Origin: Rubrivivax sp.
GTDB taxonomy: Bacteria; Pseudomonadota; Gammaproteobacteria; Burkholderiales; Burkholderiaceae_C
NCBI GenBank assembly: GCA_016707445.1
Contig: JADJHR010000009.1
Span: 1 to 64,000, forward strand
DNA: 64,000 nucleotides
Direction: 5' to 3'
A program made the translations under genes and the position numbers. How positions within the stretch are numbered: position 1 is the stretch's first letter; each line of letters begins with the position of its first letter. This document shows, piece after piece, positions 35,579 to 44,365 of the stretch. The notes below the pieces were generated by a model that did not search any database, was not told the origin of the DNA, and saw nothing but the letters and a program-made list of their open reading frames with translations.

Positions 35579-36124
35579 CTACATCTGCGCCAAAGGGATT
35601 CCGGCCGCCCTTTCGTCGACCTTCAGCGCGATCAGCAGCGTGGCGAGATCGCGCTCCAGCCGCAACAGGGTGTCGCGGTCCAAATGGTCCAGCGCCTCGG
35701 GCAGCACGCCGGCAAACGGCCCCGGTGCCTTGCGCAAGACGCGCGTGCCGGCGGCCAGCACCTGCAACTGCACGGCGCGCCGGTCGGGGCCGTTCTTCTC
35801 GGCCACCACCAAGGCGGCCAGCGTGAGTGCGCGCACCAGGTTGCTGGCCGTGGTCTGGTGGATGTCCATCGCGCGCGCCAGGTCGCTGACGCCAATGCCC
35901 GGATGCTGGTCGATCACGCTCAGCGCCCACAGCTGTGCGCCCCCCACCCCGGCCCGTTTCTCGACCTGCTGGAAGTGCGTCTTGACCGTGTTGAACACCA
36001 GGCGGAACTGCCTGAGCACGCGCGTCGCGGGGACGCTGGCGCTGCCGGCCGATGCCGTGGCAGGTGCAGCGACAAGAGTCGGTACGGTCGCTAAGGGTCG
36101 AGTGGAGCGCTTGGCGGCGGGCAT
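35579..36124 (-). CDS. MarR-family transcriptional regulator
   Basis: A 181-residue protein with a 40-residue low-complexity N-terminus and a MarR winged helix: AQLWALSVIDQHPGIGVSDLARAMDIHQTTASNLVRALTLAALVVAEKNGPDRRAVQLQVL. The wing motif GPDRRAV fits the family DxR signature. It probably senses a small phenolic or oxidative ligand, not identifiable here. Upstream of and on the same strand as the ClC gene. Confidence 0.85.
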   Translation of the reverse strand: MPAAKRSTRPLATVPTLVAAPATASAGSASVPATRVLRQFRLVFNTVKTHFQQVEKRAGVGGAQLWALSVIDQHPGIGVSDLARAMDIHQTTASNLVRALTLAALVVAEKNGPDRRAVQLQVLAAGTRVLRKAPGPFAGVLPEALDHLDRDTLLRLERDLATLLIALKVDERAAGIPLAQM

Positions 36125-36180
36125 GCTTGATCATAGGTGGCCGCAATGGGGTGCCATCGCCGAGCGCTCGGGCGTGCGCG

Positions 36181-36738
36181 TCAACGTGCCGGGTAACGCA
36201 GGTCGGCGCGCCGGTTCTGCTGCCAGGCCGATTCGTCGTGTGCGAGGTTCACCGGCTTGTCCTCGCCCCAGCTCACCGCCTCCATCTGCGAGTCACGAAC
36301 GCCGTAGACCTTCAGCGCGGCCAGCACGGCCTGGGCACGCTTCTGGCCGAGCGCCAGGTTGTATTCGCGGCTGCCGCGTTCGTCGGCATTGCCTTCGATC
36401 TTGATGGCCGTGCCGGGCCGCGCCGCCAGGTAGCTGCCGTGACGCTCGACCAGACGCATGCCAGGGCTGTGGATCGAGAAGTCGTCGTAGTCGAAGTAGA
36501 CGCTGCGCTCGCTCGACGGCGTGGCACCGGCACCCGAGCCCGGCAGCGCCACCGTGGCCACCTGCGACTGCGGCCTGGCCGTTGCGCCGGCGGCATTGCC
36601 TTGCGCGCCCGTGGTCGACGCCCCCGACTTCAGGCTGGACGCGCCGCTGGCGTTGTCGCCGGTGGTGATGGGCGTGCTGCTGCAGGCGCCAAGCACCAGG
36701 CATGCGCTGGCCAGCAAGCTGGCGGAGATTGATTTCAT
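36181..36738 (-). CDS. Pal-like OmpA-family lipoprotein
   Basis: A 185-residue outer-membrane lipoprotein. The signal peptide ends with a lipobox (LVLGAC^SS). A Ser/Gly/Ala-rich linker of about 55 residues precedes an OmpA domain with VYFDYDDFSIH, IEGNADERGSREYNLALGQKRA and NRRADLRY, matching the peptidoglycan-associated lipoprotein pattern. It anchors the outer membrane to peptidoglycan. It is not in a tol operon, so it is likely a Pal paralogue. ATG at 36738 has AAGGAA nearby. The promoter region contains ATACATTTGT. Confidence 0.88.
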   Translation of the reverse strand: MKSISASLLASACLVLGACSSTPITTGDNASGASSLKSGASTTGAQGNAAGATARPQSQVATVALPGSGAGATPSSERSVYFDYDDFSIHSPGMRLVERHGSYLAARPGTAIKIEGNADERGSREYNLALGQKRAQAVLAALKVYGVRDSQMEAVSWGEDKPVNLAHDESAWQQNRRADLRYPAR

Positions 36739-36845
36739 CGAGGGTTCCTTTCGGCGAGGCAATTGCCGCCTTGTTTGGCAGCACGAAATATTGACACAAA
36801 TGTATATCGAGAACAAGGCCATTCGTTGCCGGTTGGCCGGGCCGT

Positions 36846-37616
36846 TCAGGTCCGCCCTGTTTGCAACAGGTGGGTGTGCAGCCGATCGAGCAGCAGGGCC
36901 GTCTGCTGCGGGCTGTCGAGCCGGAAGCGAGCTTTCGACGCGGTGTCGGCCTGGCCGATGCGGATCGTCAGCCAGTCGGGCGGAGCCTGTTCGAACACCG
37001 GTTCGTCGTTCACGTCATCGCCGGCGTACAGCGCCACCCGGCTGCCGCTGCGCGCCACCAGCGCACGCAGCGCGTCGGCCTTGTCGGGCGCGTCGGCGGG
37101 CACCAGATTGCACACACGTTTGCCACCGAAGTGGCGCAACCCGGTGGGCAGGCCGAGCAGCTGCGTGTCGATCGCGGCCTGCGCGCGTGCCGGGTCGGCG
37201 GCAAGCCTGAAGTGCAGCGCCAGCGAGACGCCCTTGTCCTCCACCGTCACGCCGGCCGCGTTCAGCGCCGCGGCCTGTTCGGCCAGCCGTTGCCGGCCGG
37301 GGTCGAGCTGGCGCACCCGCGCGGCCGTGGCCGCCGGCGTGGACTCGTCCTCGGCGCCGTGGCTGCCCATCAGGTAGGTCGGCTCGAAGCCCAGACGCGG
37401 CCGCAGGTCGGACACCGAACGCCCGGTGACGATCGCCACGGGTCGCAGCGCGGCCAGCTGGCACAGCCGGCCCGCCACCGCGGGGTCGAGTTGCACGTCA
37501 TCGGCGCGTGCCACGATCGGCGTCAGCGTGCCGTCGAAGTCGAAAGCCAGCAGCGCTGGCTTGCGCAGCAGTTCGGTGATTGCGGCCTCGCCTTCGGCGC
37601 TGAACAGATGCTGCAT
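36846..37616 (-). CDS. otsB: trehalose-6-phosphate phosphatase OtsB
   Basis: A 256-residue HAD phosphatase that removes phosphate from trehalose-6-phosphate. It has the HAD motif DFDGTLTPI (residues 25-33), VTGRSVSDLRPRLGF, LMGSHGAEDE, Lys/Arg in HFGGKRVCNLV and DDVNDEPVF. Matches OtsB family size. ATG at 37616 chosen so the HAD motif is near the start. It lies 22 bp downstream of otsA in the same operon. Confidence 0.93.
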   Translation of the reverse strand: MQHLFSAEGEAAITELLRKPALLAFDFDGTLTPIVARADDVQLDPAVAGRLCQLAALRPVAIVTGRSVSDLRPRLGFEPTYLMGSHGAEDESTPAATAARVRQLDPGRQRLAEQAAALNAAGVTVEDKGVSLALHFRLAADPARAQAAIDTQLLGLPTGLRHFGGKRVCNLVPADAPDKADALRALVARSGSRVALYAGDDVNDEPVFEQAPPDWLTIRIGQADTASKARFRLDSPQQTALLLDRLHTHLLQTGRT

Positions 37617-37638
37617 GCGGCACCCCTCGATCCAGCGA

Positions 37639-39924
37639 TCAGCCCTGCTGGTGCCGTCGCACCCGGGCCTCGATGCGTTCACGCAGCCGCCAGCGGCCGG
37701 CGTCGGCCAGCATGCGGCCGGCCCAGCGGTAGACGTTGAACTCGCGCACGGTGCTGCGCAGGCTGGCCATGCGCTCGCGCTGTTCGGCCGCGGGCATGGT
37801 GGCGGCACGGTGCAGGGCATCGGCGGTCTCTTCCACGTGGTAGGGGTTGACGATCAGCGCCTCGGGCATCTCGCGCGCGGCGCCGGCAAAGCGGCTGAGC
37901 AGCAGCACGCCCTGCAGGTCGTCGCGCGCGGCGACGAACTCCTTGCACACCAGGTTCATGCCGTCGTGCAGGCTGGTGACCACGCAGATGTCGGCGGCGC
38001 GGAAGAGTTCGTTCACCGCGTCGCTCTCGTGGTGCCGCGCCAGCAGGTGCACCGGCAGATAGCCCGGGCGGCCGTGGGTCTGGTTGATGCGGTCTGCGGT
38101 GGCCTGTACGCGCTGCTGAAAGTTGCGGTACTCGTCGAGCGCGCTGCGTGTCGGCGCGGCCACCTGCACGAAGACGAAGCGGCCGATCCACTGCGGGTAT
38201 TTGTCCAGCAGGCGCTCAACGGCGTTCAGCCGTTCCAGGATGCCCTTGGTGTAGTCGTAGCGGTCGACACCGACGGCGATGCAGGCCGACGCCGGCAGCT
38301 GCAGCCGCTCGATCACGCGAGCACGGCACTCGGCGATCGACGGCCAGTGCGCCAGCGTCGCGTCGTCGGGCCAGGCGATCGAGATCGGGTAGCTCTCGAC
38401 CAGCGTCTCCTTACCGCCGTAGGCGATGGTGGAATGCTCGTGCTCGATGCGCGCCTCGAGGTAGCGGTCGACCGTCTCGATGAAGTTCTTGCAGTGGTAG
38501 CGCGTGTGAAAGCCCAGGATGGTGCTGCCCAGCATGCCCTGCAGGATCTCGCGCCGCCAGGGGCAGATGCCGAACGACTCGGGGTTGGGCCAGGGGATGT
38601 GCCAGAAGGTCAGGATGGTGGCCTGTGGCAGCTTCTCGCGGATCATCGCCGGCAGCAGCGCGAAGTGGTAGTCCTGCACCAGCACCACCGGGTCTTCCCG
38701 CCGCGCCTCGGCCACCACCGCATCGGCGAAGCGCTGATTGATCCTGCGGTAGGCCTGCCAGTCGCTTTCGCGGAACACCGGGCGCACATGGGCCACGTGG
38801 CACAAGGGCCACATGCCTTCATTGGCAAAGCCGTAGTAGTAGCCTTGCTCCTCCTCGGCGCTCATCCAGATGCGCCGCAGCCAGTAGTCGTCCTGCCCCG
38901 GCGGCACTGCCACGCGGTCGGCGGCGTCGACCACGTCGCGGTCGGCGCTGCCGCTGCCGTGCGCCACCCAGGTGCCCGAGCAGGCGCGCATCACCGGCTC
39001 GACGGCGGTCACCAGGCCACTGGCCGGACGCCGCACCACCACTTGGTCGCCGTCACGCTCGTGGATGTAGGGCTCGCGGTTGGACACCACGATCAGCTGA
39101 TCGCCGCTGAGCTGGGTACGCAGCAGGCTGCGCAGGCGGTCGGCGGTCCACTCGCGCTCCGGGCCCTGCGAGCGGCGGTATTCGTCCTCCAGGTCGCGCA
39201 ACCTGGCGCGCAGCTCGGCGGCCAGCGGCGCCATTTCGGGCGGCGGCGCCAAGGGTGACAGCGGCGCCACCAGGCCTTCGCCCCGCATCAGCGCGCGCAT
39301 GCCCTTGACCCAGCCGCGCCAGCTGATCTGCGCCACCACCATCGTGATCAGCGCGATCACCAGGCCCAGCACCGCGATCAGCGCAATCAGATAGTGCCGT
39401 GTGTCCTGGCTGCGCCGTTCGACGAAGCTCAAGTCGTGCAGCAGCACCAGTCGGCTGCCGCCGGCGTCCGGAACTTCGTGCACGCCGACATGCACGCGGC
39501 CGCCCGGCAGGCGCAGGGGTGGGCCGTCCTCCAATGCGCGCTCGCGCAGGCCCCCACAGCTCAGGTCGCGTGGGAAGGCGGCGCTGTACTGCAGCAGTCG
39601 GTCGTCCGCGCTGCACAGGCCGATGGCCAGCAGCCGCTCGTCCTGTGCGGCACGATCGAACAAGCCCTGCAGGCGCTGTGGCTCGCCGGTGCGCAGCACA
39701 TCGGCCACCGATTCGGACAGCGCATTGGCCAACAGCACGCCGCGGCTGTTCAGATCGCGGCTGAACCAGCGCAGCGTGACGCGGTCGAGCAGCGGCACGG
39801 CCACGCTGGCGGCCAGCACCAGGGCCGCCAGCAACGGCAACAGGAAGCGCAGCTGCAGGCGCAGCGTTCTCAGCGGCACGGGAATGCGGGCAACATCAAC
39901 AGCATGCTGACAAATGTATGGCAT
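37639..39924 (-). CDS. otsA: membrane-anchored trehalose-6-phosphate synthase (OtsA fused to a sensor-like N-domain)
   Basis: A 761-residue protein. Residues about 276-750 are a complete GT20 synthase: LIVVSNREPYI, the loop HGSGSADRD, VQDYHFALLP, FWHIPWPNPESFG, GVDRYDYTKGI and TSLHDGMNLVCKEFVAARDD. It joins UDP- or ADP-glucose with glucose-6-phosphate. The first 260 residues are not part of ordinary OtsA: a helix at about 25-47, an extracytoplasmic segment to about 175, a second helix at about 178-200 and a HAMP-like linker. This resembles the input half of a sensor kinase. The start at ATG 39924 is preferred; a GTG 45 bases later is possible. trkH lies 25 bp upstream, otsB downstream. Confidence 0.88.
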   Translation of the reverse strand: MPYICQHAVDVARIPVPLRTLRLQLRFLLPLLAALVLAASVAVPLLDRVTLRWFSRDLNSRGVLLANALSESVADVLRTGEPQRLQGLFDRAAQDERLLAIGLCSADDRLLQYSAAFPRDLSCGGLRERALEDGPPLRLPGGRVHVGVHEVPDAGGSRLVLLHDLSFVERRSQDTRHYLIALIAVLGLVIALITMVVAQISWRGWVKGMRALMRGEGLVAPLSPLAPPPEMAPLAAELRARLRDLEDEYRRSQGPEREWTADRLRSLLRTQLSGDQLIVVSNREPYIHERDGDQVVVRRPASGLVTAVEPVMRACSGTWVAHGSGSADRDVVDAADRVAVPPGQDDYWLRRIWMSAEEEQGYYYGFANEGMWPLCHVAHVRPVFRESDWQAYRRINQRFADAVVAEARREDPVVLVQDYHFALLPAMIREKLPQATILTFWHIPWPNPESFGICPWRREILQGMLGSTILGFHTRYHCKNFIETVDRYLEARIEHEHSTIAYGGKETLVESYPISIAWPDDATLAHWPSIAECRARVIERLQLPASACIAVGVDRYDYTKGILERLNAVERLLDKYPQWIGRFVFVQVAAPTRSALDEYRNFQQRVQATADRINQTHGRPGYLPVHLLARHHESDAVNELFRAADICVVTSLHDGMNLVCKEFVAARDDLQGVLLLSRFAGAAREMPEALIVNPYHVEETADALHRAATMPAAEQRERMASLRSTVREFNVYRWAGRMLADAGRWRLRERIEARVRRHQQG

Positions 39925-39949
39925 GCACCTTGCGTGGCACTGGTCAAGC

Positions 39950-41404
39950 TTACTTGCGCCAGAAACTGGGGGTGAACAGCACCAGCACCGACAGCAGCTC
40001 CAGCCGGCCGAGCAGCATGGCCGCCGTGCAGACCCAGGTCTGGAAGTCGCTGAGCGAGCCGTAGTTCACCGCCGGTCCGACCTCGCCGAGGCCGGGGCCG
40101 ATGTTGTTGACGCAGGCCAGCACGGCAGTGAACGCGGTCACCACGTCCAGGCCGCTGAACAGCAGCAGCATGGTCAGCCCGACCAGCGTGGCGCCGTACA
40201 TCATCATGTAGGCGATCACGCTGCGCATCACGCGGTCGCTGACGGCAGCTCCGCCCAGCACCACCGGCGTCACCGCGTTCGGGTGCACGATGCGCACCAG
40301 CTCGCGCCGCGACTGCTTGACCAGCAGCAGCATGCGCACCATCTTGATGCCACCGCCGGTGCTGCCCGCGCAGGTGGCGAAGCAGCCCAGCAGGATCATC
40401 AGCAGCGGCGCGAACACCGGCCACTGCGCATAGTCATACGAGGCGTAGCCGGTGGTGGTGGCGACCGACACCACGTGGAAAGCAGTGTGACGCAGCGCCT
40501 CCAGGTAACTTGGGTAGGCGCCACCGGCCACCAGATAGACCGAGATCAGCGCGATGCTGGCCAGCAGCACGCCCACAAAGGCCTGCGCCTCGGTGTTGCG
40601 CAGCAAGGGAGCCAGCGAGCGCGCGCGCCACGATACGAAGTACAGCACCAGGTTGACGCCGGACAGCAGCATGAAGACGATGGACACGGCCTCGATCTGC
40701 GGCGAGTTCCAGTGCCCGAAGCTGGCGTCGTAGCGCGAGAAGCCGCCCAGGCTGATGGTCGTGCACATGTGCAGCAAGGCGTCGGTCCAGCTCATGCCCG
40801 CGGCGTGGTACGACACCGTGCAGCCCAGCGCCAGCGCCCCGTAGCTGACCCAGATCGCGCGCGCGGTGTCGGCGATGCGCGGCGTGAACTTCTGGTCCTT
40901 CATCGGGCCGGCGGTCTCGGCCTTGAACAGCTGCGTGCCGCCGACCCCCAGCATGGGCAGGATGGCCACCGCCAGCACGATGATGCCCAGGCCGCCCACC
41001 AGCATCATGAAGCAGCGCCAGGCGTTGACCGACAGCGGCAGCGCGTCCAGCCCCGACAGCGCCGTGGCGCCGGTGGCGGTGAAGGCCGAGGTGGCCTCGA
41101 AATAGGCATCGGTGACGCTCAGGCCGGGGATGGCCAGCCACAGCGGCAGCGCGCCGAACAGCGGCAGCACCAGCCAGGTCAGGCCGACCAGCAGGAAGCC
41201 GTCGCGCGGCTGCAGTTCGCGCCGGAAGCGCCGTGTCGCCAGGCTCATGCCCAGGCCGGCACACAGGGTCAGCGCCGCGGCCATGGTGAAGGCACTCTCG
41301 GCCGCGTCTCCTTCGATCACGGCCAGGCCCAGCGGCAGCAGCAGCAGCAGTGCGAACACCACGACCAGGCGGCCGACCAGCGCAACGACCGGCAGCAGGC
41401 CCAT
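39950..41404 (-). CDS. trkH: Trk potassium uptake transmembrane subunit TrkH
   Basis: A 484-residue K+ channel subunit with the four-fold MPM repeats. Filter-like segments are SAFTATGATALSG, CTTISLGGFSRYD, VATTTGYASYD and LACVNNIGPGLGEVG. The loop CAGSTGGGIKMVRM is typical of the TrkH/TrkG family. The ATG overlaps the trkA stop. TrkH moves K+ into the cell under control of the TrkA ring. Confidence 0.94.
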   Translation of the reverse strand: MGLLPVVALVGRLVVVFALLLLLPLGLAVIEGDAAESAFTMAAALTLCAGLGMSLATRRFRRELQPRDGFLLVGLTWLVLPLFGALPLWLAIPGLSVTDAYFEATSAFTATGATALSGLDALPLSVNAWRCFMMLVGGLGIIVLAVAILPMLGVGGTQLFKAETAGPMKDQKFTPRIADTARAIWVSYGALALGCTVSYHAAGMSWTDALLHMCTTISLGGFSRYDASFGHWNSPQIEAVSIVFMLLSGVNLVLYFVSWRARSLAPLLRNTEAQAFVGVLLASIALISVYLVAGGAYPSYLEALRHTAFHVVSVATTTGYASYDYAQWPVFAPLLMILLGCFATCAGSTGGGIKMVRMLLLVKQSRRELVRIVHPNAVTPVVLGGAAVSDRVMRSVIAYMMMYGATLVGLTMLLLFSGLDVVTAFTAVLACVNNIGPGLGEVGPAVNYGSLSDFQTWVCTAAMLLGRLELLSVLVLFTPSFWRK

Positions 41405-42830
41405 CAGAAGAGGAAGGTCGCGCTGACCTGGAACAGCTTCTCCACCTCGCGCACCATGCGCTTGCGCGGCACGAAGATGATCACGTGGTCGTGCGGCAGC
41501 ACCAGCGTGTCGTGGTGGGCGATGATCACGCGCGGCTTGGCATAGCCGGGTTCGACCTCGCTGCCGTCGGCCAGATGCAGGCCGCGCACGATGGCGCCCA
41601 CCTCGGCACCCTTGGGCAGCTTGATCTCCTCGATGCGGCGGCCGGCCATGCGACAGGTCTTGGCGTCACCGCGAACGATGCCTTCCAGCGCCTCGGCCGC
41701 GCCACGGCGCAGGCTGTGCACGGCTTCGACGTCGCCGCGCCGCACATGTGCCAGCAGCTCGCCGATGACGGCATGGCTGGGCGAGATCGCGATGTCGATC
41801 TGCGTGCCCTGCACCAGGTCGGCATAGGCGCGGCGGTTGATGACCGCCAGCACGCGCCGCGCGCCCAGGCGCTTGGCCAGCAGGCAGGCCATGATGTTGT
41901 CCTCGTCGTCGCTGGTCAGCGCCAGGAAGAGGTCCATGTCCTGCACGTTCTCGTCGGCCAGCAGGTCCTCGTCGGTCGAGTCGCCGTTGAGCACCAGCAC
42001 GTCGGCCGGCAGCTGCGTGGCCAGGTAATCGCAGCGTGCACGCTGCTGCTCGATGATCTTGACCTGGTAGCGGCCGTGGATCTCGCGGGCCAGGCGCAGG
42101 CCGACACGGCCGCCGCCGGCGATCATCACGCGCTTGACCGGCCGGTCGCGGTGGCGCAGCGCGCCCAGCACGGTGCGGATGTCGGCCGTGGCGGCGAGCA
42201 CGAAGACCTCGTCGCCAGGCTCGATGCGGGTGTGGCCGTCGAGCTGCGCCAGCACCCGGTCCTGGCGGTAGATGGCCACGATGCGCATCTCGGCGCCGGG
42301 CACCAGCGCGGGATCTCGGCCAGGCTGTGCTGCACCAGCGGCCCGCCGGCCACCGCGCGCACCGCGATCAGGCTCACCAGGCCCTGCGCGAATTCCAGCA
42401 CCTGCAGCGCCTCGGGGTATTCGATCAGCTTGCGGATGTAGGCGGTGACGCTCTGCTCGGGGTGGATGACGTTGTCGACCGCGAAGCCCTGCTTGCCCAG
42501 CAGGTGGTCACCGTCCTCGAATTCGGGGCTGCGCAGCCGCGCGATCGTGCTCGGCACGTTGAACACGTCGTGTGCCAGCTTGCACACCACCAGGTTGGTC
42601 TCGTCCAGCGGCGCGCAGGCGATCAGCATGTCGGTATCTTCGGCGCCGGCTTCGCGCAGCACCGAAGGCTGGATGCCGTTGCCGACCACGCCGCGCAGGT
42701 CGAGCCGGTCCTGCAGGCTGCGCAATCGCACCGGGTCGGTGTCGATCACGGTGATGTCGTTGCGCTCGGACACCAGGCTCTCGGCGACACTTTCGCCGAC
42801 CCGGCCGGCGCCCAGGATCAGGATCTTCAT
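41404..42830 (-). pseudogene. trkA: trkA, K+ uptake regulatory subunit, reading frame interrupted
   Basis: TrkA is the cytoplasmic NAD-binding ring that gates TrkH. Residues from MKILILGAGRVGESVAE to GGPLVQHSLAEIP are in one frame (42830 down to about 42310). The rest, from LVPGAEMRIVAIYRQD to the end, is in another frame (about 42310 to 41404). Together they make a normal-length protein with two TrkA_N (Rossmann GAGRVG and GGGRVG) and two TrkA_C domains. One extra C in the CCC run at 42310-42312 would read EIPALVPGAEMR and restore the frame. All other parts look under normal constraint, so a sequence error or very recent mutation is likely. Overlaps trkH and the upstream DUF3482 gene. Confidence 0.88.
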
Positions 42831-44315
42831 GGCGCGGGATTATTCGGTGCCGGCTCCCAGGCGCCGGGATAAAGCAGGTCCAGGCTGCTGCGTGTGCAGC
42901 GCGACAGCAACGGCTGCAGGGCCTGGGCCAGGCGTTCGCTTTCACCGGGGTTGTCGAAGCTGGTGCTGCGGCCCTGCCACAGCGCGCGCCAGGCGTCGGC
43001 GTGTGCGGCCAGCGCCTGCTGCACCGGGCCGGCCCAGTGCGCCGGTGCCTCGCCGTCGCGCCACTGGCCGCGCCCGCGTCCGAAATGCGCCACCGCCAGA
43101 TAGCGCAGCAGCGTGGCCTGCAGCAGCGCCTGCAGTGCCTCGGGCGTCAGCGACACCCAGCTGCGGTCGGTGCCGCGCACCACGTTCAGGCCGCGCGCCA
43201 CGCCGGCCGCGCCCAGCGCGCCGATCAGGCCGCCGGCGATCAGGCCGCCGCCCAGCGTCAGGCCGCCGCTGGCCACGTCGGCCGCCAGCCCGGTGGCGGC
43301 ACCGCTGAGCATGCCGCCGATCAACGCCGCCGGCCCTTCGCTGACCTTGCGCCGCCAGCTCACCAACGCGCCCAGGTGTTGCAGCACGGCCCCGGTGGCG
43401 TCGCCCGACAGCCCGTGCAGCCGGATCAGGGCATCGGTGCTGTTGCGCACTTCGGTGTCGATCAGCCGGGCCAGCACCTGCTCAGCCCGGTCCAGCGCCG
43501 CCGGCTTGTTTGGCCAGCCCCAGGGCAGAGCCGATCTGGCGCAAGGTGCCACGCACGCCGCCTGCATCGTCGAGCGCGACGCGCGCTGCGCCCAGGCGAC
43601 CCAGGCTGGCGGCCAGCGCCTGCATCGCGTCTTCGAAAACCTGCTGGCGCTGCGCGGTCCAGGCCAGCCGCAGCCGTGCCATCGCGGCCTGGCGCGGCAG
43701 CGGCAGCGTGTCCTGCACCGCGTGCCAGAGCGCGGCCTCCTGCACCCAGCAGCGCGCGAAGGCGTCCAGCGGCAGCACCCGGTGCACCAGCGGCCAGCGG
43801 CGCAGGTGCTCGGCCCAGCGCTGCAGATCCTGCTCGTCGGATGCGGCCGCGCGCGGCGGCCCGAGCTGGTTCAGCAGCACCAGGACCGGCTTGCCGATCC
43901 AGCCCAGCAGGTCCATCTCGGGGGCGACATAGCCCGCGCTGGCCGGCTCTTCGGCGGCGTTCACCAGGTACAGCACCACGTCGCTGGTGTCGCGCACATG
44001 GCGCACCACCTGCTGGCTGGCCCAGAACGGGCGGTCTTTCCAGCGGTCCCACACCTGTGCCAGAAACCAGCCCAGCGGGTTGCCATCCTGGCGCAGCCGG
44101 CGCACCAGGCGCTGGCTGTCACCGAAGCCCGGCGTGTCCCACAGCGTCAGCTCGTCGCCAGCGTCGCTGCGCAGCAGCACATGGACGTCGGTGAATTCGG
44201 TGACGTGCGGGGCGTCACGCACCTCGCCCACGTCGCGACCCAGCAGCGTGCGCGCCAGCGTGGTCTTGCCGACGTTGGTGTGCGAAACCAGCGAAAGCGC
44301 AATCGATTCAGGCAT
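42827..44315 (-). pseudogene. DUF3482 GTPase-like protein, reading frame interrupted
   Basis: The N-terminal 270 residues (44315 to about 43505) are a small GTPase-like domain: SLVSHTNVGKTTLARTLLG (P-loop), LWDTPGFGDS and LLNQLG. The frame then ends at 43482. The C-terminal part, a DUF3482 segment with Gly-rich helices (GGLTLGGGLIAGGLIGALGAAGVARGLN split over the membrane region) and AVAHFGRGRGQWRDGE, continues in another frame to 42827. One base removed from a GGGG or AAA run near 43503-43520 fuses the two. The gene pairs with the DUF2868 gene upstream, as in related Burkholderiales. Function unknown. Confidence 0.8.
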
Positions 44316-44365
44316 CGGTCAGCCCCGAAAGGCGGGCGCGCATGATGGCATGCAGCCTCAGCTTT

